From Defluviitalea raffinosedens (GTDB taxonomy: Bacteria; Bacillota; Clostridia; Lachnospirales; Defluviitaleaceae), in NCBI RefSeq assembly GCF_016908775.1, contig NZ_JAFBEP010000014.1, positions 1 through 64,000 of the forward strand: 64,000 bases of DNA. Reading direction: 5' to 3'. Every line of letters begins with the position of its first letter. The stretch's first letter is position 1. Below the pieces are notes generated by a model, which did no database searches, had not been told where the DNA came from, and worked only from the letters and a program-made list of their open reading frames with translations. Shown here one piece after another: positions 61,569 through 64,000 of this stretch. A program made the position numbers and the translations under genes.

Positions 61569-62156
61569 ATGATGAAAAAGATTATTACAATTAGCCGTGA
61601 GTTTGGAGCCGGTGGAGGAGAAATTGGCCGTAAGGTAGCACAGGCTCTAAATTATGATCATTATGACAAAGAGTTGATTTTAAAAGCTGCAAAAGAATCC
61701 CAGGTGGATGTAGAAAGTTTGCTAAAATGGGATGAGAGGGTTCCCAGAGACTTTGGATTTGCCCAGAGCCTTTTTGATTTTTATAACAGACCGCTCAGCG
61801 AAAAGCTTTTTGATGCTCAACAACGGGTTATTAAAGCCATAGCTGAAAAGGGCAATTGTGTTATTGTTGGGCGGAATGCCAATGCTATTTTAAAAGAATA
61901 TGATCACGCCCTTCATGTATTTGTACATGCTGATTTTTATTGGCGTCTTAACCGCATGAAAGCTAAAATGCCTGATGCAACGGAGCACAAGATCAGTGAG
62001 CAAATCCGTGCCATTGATAAAATGAGAAGAAAATACTGTACTTATTATACCAATACAGAATTTGGCGTAGCCGATTATTATGATATCAGCTTTAATACCT
62101 CTAAATTAGGAATCGATGCATGTGTTGAGATTATCTGTAATTTAGCAAAGCAGTAA
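61569..62156 (+). CDS. Cytidylate-kinase-like family protein
   Basis: The 195-residue protein has the P-loop kinase start IITISREFGAGGGEIGRKVAQALNYDHYDKELI, a VIVGRNANAILKEY segment and a lid region RKYCTYYTNTEFGVADYYDIS, fitting the cytidylate-kinase-like (AAA_26/Cytidylate_kin2) family common in clostridia. Its substrate is not known; it is distinct from housekeeping Cmk. It lies 17 bp after the ABC ATPase, which suggests cotranscription, and a terminator follows. Either ATG 61569 or 61572 may be used. Confidence 0.8.
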   Translation: MMKKIITISREFGAGGGEIGRKVAQALNYDHYDKELILKAAKESQVDVESLLKWDERVPRDFGFAQSLFDFYNRPLSEKLFDAQQRVIKAIAEKGNCVIVGRNANAILKEYDHALHVFVHADFYWRLNRMKAKMPDATEHKISEQIRAIDKMRRKYCTYYTNTEFGVADYYDISFNTSKLGIDACVEIICNLAKQ

Positions 62157-62174
62157 GCAGCATAAAACAATAGA

Positions 62175-62218
62175 GCCTTACTTAGAGAGATTCTCTTTAA
62201 GTAAGGCGCTTTATTTTG
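62175..62218 (+). terminator. Terminator of the amino-acid ABC operon
   Basis: GCCTTACTTAGAGAG (62175-62189) pairs with CTCTTTAAGTAAGGC (one G-U), followed by a T-rich tract. Confidence 0.85.
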
Positions 62219-62255
62219 ACGTAAATTAGTATATATTAAGACTGAGGTGATGTTG

Positions 62256-63617
62256 ATGACTAACACTGTAAGTCACGGTAATTTTGCAGAAGGAAGTGTA
62301 AGGAAAAACATTCTAAGCCAGGCAATTCCCCTGACTCTTGCTCAGTTTGTTCAGCTACTTTATAACATTGTTGATCGAATATATATAGGTCACATGCCAG
62401 GGGCAGATGCAGGTGTTGCCCTTACAGGGCTTGGACTTTGTTTTCCCATCATTACACTTATTTCTTCCTTTGTTAATCTGGTTTTCACCGGAGCTGCTCC
62501 ATTATGCTCCATGTCCCGTGGGAACAGAGATACCAAAAAGGCAGGCAAAATACTTACAACAGCCTATTCTCTTCTGGTGATCATCAGTATTAGTATTGCA
62601 ATAATCATTTTCTTTGTAAAGAAACCTTTATTGTATCTATTGGGTGCCAGTGATGTTACTTATGGTTATGCTGTTGAATACTTAAATATTTATTTAACAG
62701 GAACCTTGTTCTTTGCAATTGGTACAGGTATGAATATTTTTATTAGCTTACAGGGCTATCCTCGAATTGGAATGTTCACTACAATAATAGGAGCGGTTAT
62801 CAATTTAATCCTTGATCCTATTTTGATATTTGGTTTTAACATGGGTGTTAAAGGCGCTGCAATTGCAACCGTATGGAGTCAGTTATGTTCTGCCCTATGG
62901 GTCCTCTTCTATTTAAGTAAGAAGGATATGGAACTTAAATTCAATCCCTTCCGTTTTACAGTTCATAGTGAACTTTTAAAAAGCATTTTGACTCTAGGTA
63001 TGCCAGGATTTATCATGGGAGTTACCAATAGTGCAGTGCAGTCGGTATGTAATGCAACCCTTTCAGTATACGGTGGGGATACATATATTGCCATTATGAC
63101 CATTTTCAATTCAGTTCGTGAGATAAGCAGTCTTCCCATTAACGGAATCACTAGCGGTTCACAGCCGGTATTAAGTTATAATTATGGAGCGAAAGAATAT
63201 GTACGAGTAAAAGAAGGTATAAAATTTACCGCTTTTGTAGCCCTGTGTTACACAGGAATTTTCTGGATTTCTACTTTATTGTTTCCTACCGTTTATCTAC
63301 ATTTTTTCAGCAGTGACGCATATATCATTAAAATTGGAAAAATGCCTCTAATGATATACTTTTTAGGCTATATATTTATGACTTTTCAATTTTCTGCGCA
63401 GTCAACTTTCGTAGCCCTGGGTCGTGCCAAGCATGCTGTGTTCTTTTCAATTTTTAGAAAAATTATTATTGTTGTTCCGCTCACCATCCTACTTCCTAAA
63501 ATCCCTTCTGTAGGGGTTCTGGGAGTGTTCTGGGCGGAGCCTATATCAAATCTCATAGGTGGTATGGCAAGTTTTATAACGATGATTCAAACAGTATATA
63601 AAAATTTAATAGAATAA
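62256..63617 (+). CDS. MATE family efflux transporter
   Basis: A 453-residue, 12-helix MATE protein. Recognisable parts are IPLTLAQFVQLLYNIVDRIYIGHMPGADAGVALTGLG at the start, GYPRIGMFTTIIGAVINLILDPILIFGFNMGVKGAAIAT in the middle and GSQPVLSYNYGAKEYVRVKEG in the second half. It exports organic cations or drugs using a sodium or proton gradient. ATG 62256 follows GAGGTGATG at good distance; the upstream GTG/ATG candidates overlap that site. It is monocistronic, with a terminator after it. Confidence 0.9.
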   Translation: MTNTVSHGNFAEGSVRKNILSQAIPLTLAQFVQLLYNIVDRIYIGHMPGADAGVALTGLGLCFPIITLISSFVNLVFTGAAPLCSMSRGNRDTKKAGKILTTAYSLLVIISISIAIIIFFVKKPLLYLLGASDVTYGYAVEYLNIYLTGTLFFAIGTGMNIFISLQGYPRIGMFTTIIGAVINLILDPILIFGFNMGVKGAAIATVWSQLCSALWVLFYLSKKDMELKFNPFRFTVHSELLKSILTLGMPGFIMGVTNSAVQSVCNATLSVYGGDTYIAIMTIFNSVREISSLPINGITSGSQPVLSYNYGAKEYVRVKEGIKFTAFVALCYTGIFWISTLLFPTVYLHFFSSDAYIIKIGKMPLMIYFLGYIFMTFQFSAQSTFVALGRAKHAVFFSIFRKIIIVVPLTILLPKIPSVGVLGVFWAEPISNLIGGMASFITMIQTVYKNLIE

Positions 63618-63629
63618 CGATGCTATATT

Positions 63630-63653
63630 GCCCTGCACATGCAGGGCCTTTTT
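63630..63653 (+). terminator. Terminator after the MATE gene
   Basis: GCCCTGC (63630-63636) pairs with GCAGGGC (63641-63647), loop ACAT, then CTTTTT. Confidence 0.9.
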
Positions 63654-63671
63654 ACTGCTCATTAGGCATAA

Positions 63672-63724
63672 AAATTCCTCTTAAGCAAATTTTAGTTAAT
63701 TCTATCTTCTGCTTAAGAGGGATT
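63672..63724 (-). terminator. Terminator of the minus-strand ABC operon
   Basis: On the minus strand, AATCCCTCTTAAGCA pairs with TGCTTAAGAGGAATT and runs into TTTTT. It lies about 85 bp after the minus-strand stop codon. Confidence 0.7.
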
Positions 63725-63806
63725 ATCGTATCATTTTATAGGTGTTTATGATTAGATACTATGAGGACTGCGATAAAGAAAAACAAGAACTTATAAGGCA
63801 AAACTG

Positions 63807-64000
63807 TTAAATGGCGTAGTCTTCTACCGGAGGCAGGATTCGGCTCAAAAACTGCTTTGTTCTTTCCTCGCGGGGATTTAAGAAAATCTCTTCAGGCGGA
63901 CCTTCTTCAATAATAATCCCGCCGTCCATGAACACGATATGATTTGCAACATCCCTGGCAAAGGACATTTCGTGAGTCACTACGACCATGGTTATACCTT
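63807..64000 (-). CDS. Polar amino acid ABC transporter ATPase, 3' part
   Basis: The frame is open to the window edge and stops at 63807. The visible 64 residues ([20 protein letters not shown], then [31 protein letters not shown]) are the H loop and C-terminal end of a GlnQ/HisP-like ATPase. It is very similar to the end of the 60811-61551 product, but is encoded convergently. The rest of the gene and probably a permease lie beyond the window. Confidence 0.9.
   Translation of the reverse strand, partial: GITMVVVTHEMSFARDVANHIVFMDGGIIIEEGPPEEIFLNPREERTKQFLSRILPPVEDYAI

Overview
The window is about 64 kb of low-GC DNA from a Gram-positive anaerobe, most likely a member of the Clostridia (Lachnospiraceae or a near relative). 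The evidence is strong AGGAGG-type ribosome binding sites, clostridial families (CD3324, DUF3784, YesN/LytS sensor pairs, PucR regulators), lipoprotein solute-binding proteins instead of periplasmic ones, and many U-tailed terminators. Almost every gene is on the + strand. I see no rRNA, tRNA, CRISPR array, prophage or replication origin. All calls come from reading the sequence and from memory of protein families; no database search was run.

Region by region. 1-14.5 kb is a loose mix of accessory genes: the right end of an IS200/IS605 element at the window edge, a coiled-coil protein, a CD3324 protein with a DUF1062 fragment, an MFS exporter behind a leader-peptide attenuator, a MarR/flavin reductase pair behind three operator-like palindromes, a methyltransferase, an M28 peptidase, AraC/GyrI proteins, an SDR dehydrogenase, a NUDIX hydrolase and a DUF1275 membrane protein. 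Several genes here are decayed (alpha/beta hydrolase, GyrI remnant, DUF1062).

14.8-25.9 kb is one sugar-sensing and uptake unit: a membrane-anchored sugar-binding sensor, a LytS-type kinase and a YesN-type regulator overlap each other and are followed by two XylF-like lipoproteins, XylG, XylH and a chemoreceptor. The order matches the XylFII-LytS-YesN three-component D-xylose system of solventogenic clostridia, with an extra binding protein. 26-28.7 kb holds small proteins, a MIF-like tautomerase on the minus strand, a methyltransferase, and an overlapping bacteriohemerythrin-CheX pair.

29-41.9 kb is a reductive pyrimidine degradation locus: a PucR regulator, a class III aminotransferase, an Fe-type alcohol dehydrogenase, an Ssu/Thi-type ABC transporter (ATPase, two permeases, binding protein), dihydropyrimidinase, a dihydropyrimidine dehydrogenase and a beta-ureidopropionase-like amidohydrolase. 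Together they could take up uracil or a similar ring, reduce it, open it, release beta-alanine, transaminate that to malonic semialdehyde and reduce it to 3-hydroxypropionate. Two members are unusual. The binding protein looks circularly permuted, and the dehydrogenase carries an N-terminal Fe-S domain but no FAD/NAD(P)H module.

42-64 kb returns to mixed accessory genes: a TetR regulator next to a collapsed ATPase gene, a DMT transporter, a complete IS200/IS605 element (its right end identical to bases 1-96), a MerR/GyrI pair with a 19-bp-spacer promoter, a LexA-box-preceded DinB-DUF3795 protein, a pyridoxamine kinase, a QueG-like Fe-S protein, a frameshifted AraC/GyrI gene, a GNAT-VOC fusion and a glucose-type PTS IICBA permease. 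An amino-acid ABC operon ending in a cytidylate-kinase-like protein follows, then a MATE exporter. A minus-strand amino-acid ABC ATPase runs off the right edge. Two intergenic repeat families recur through the window.
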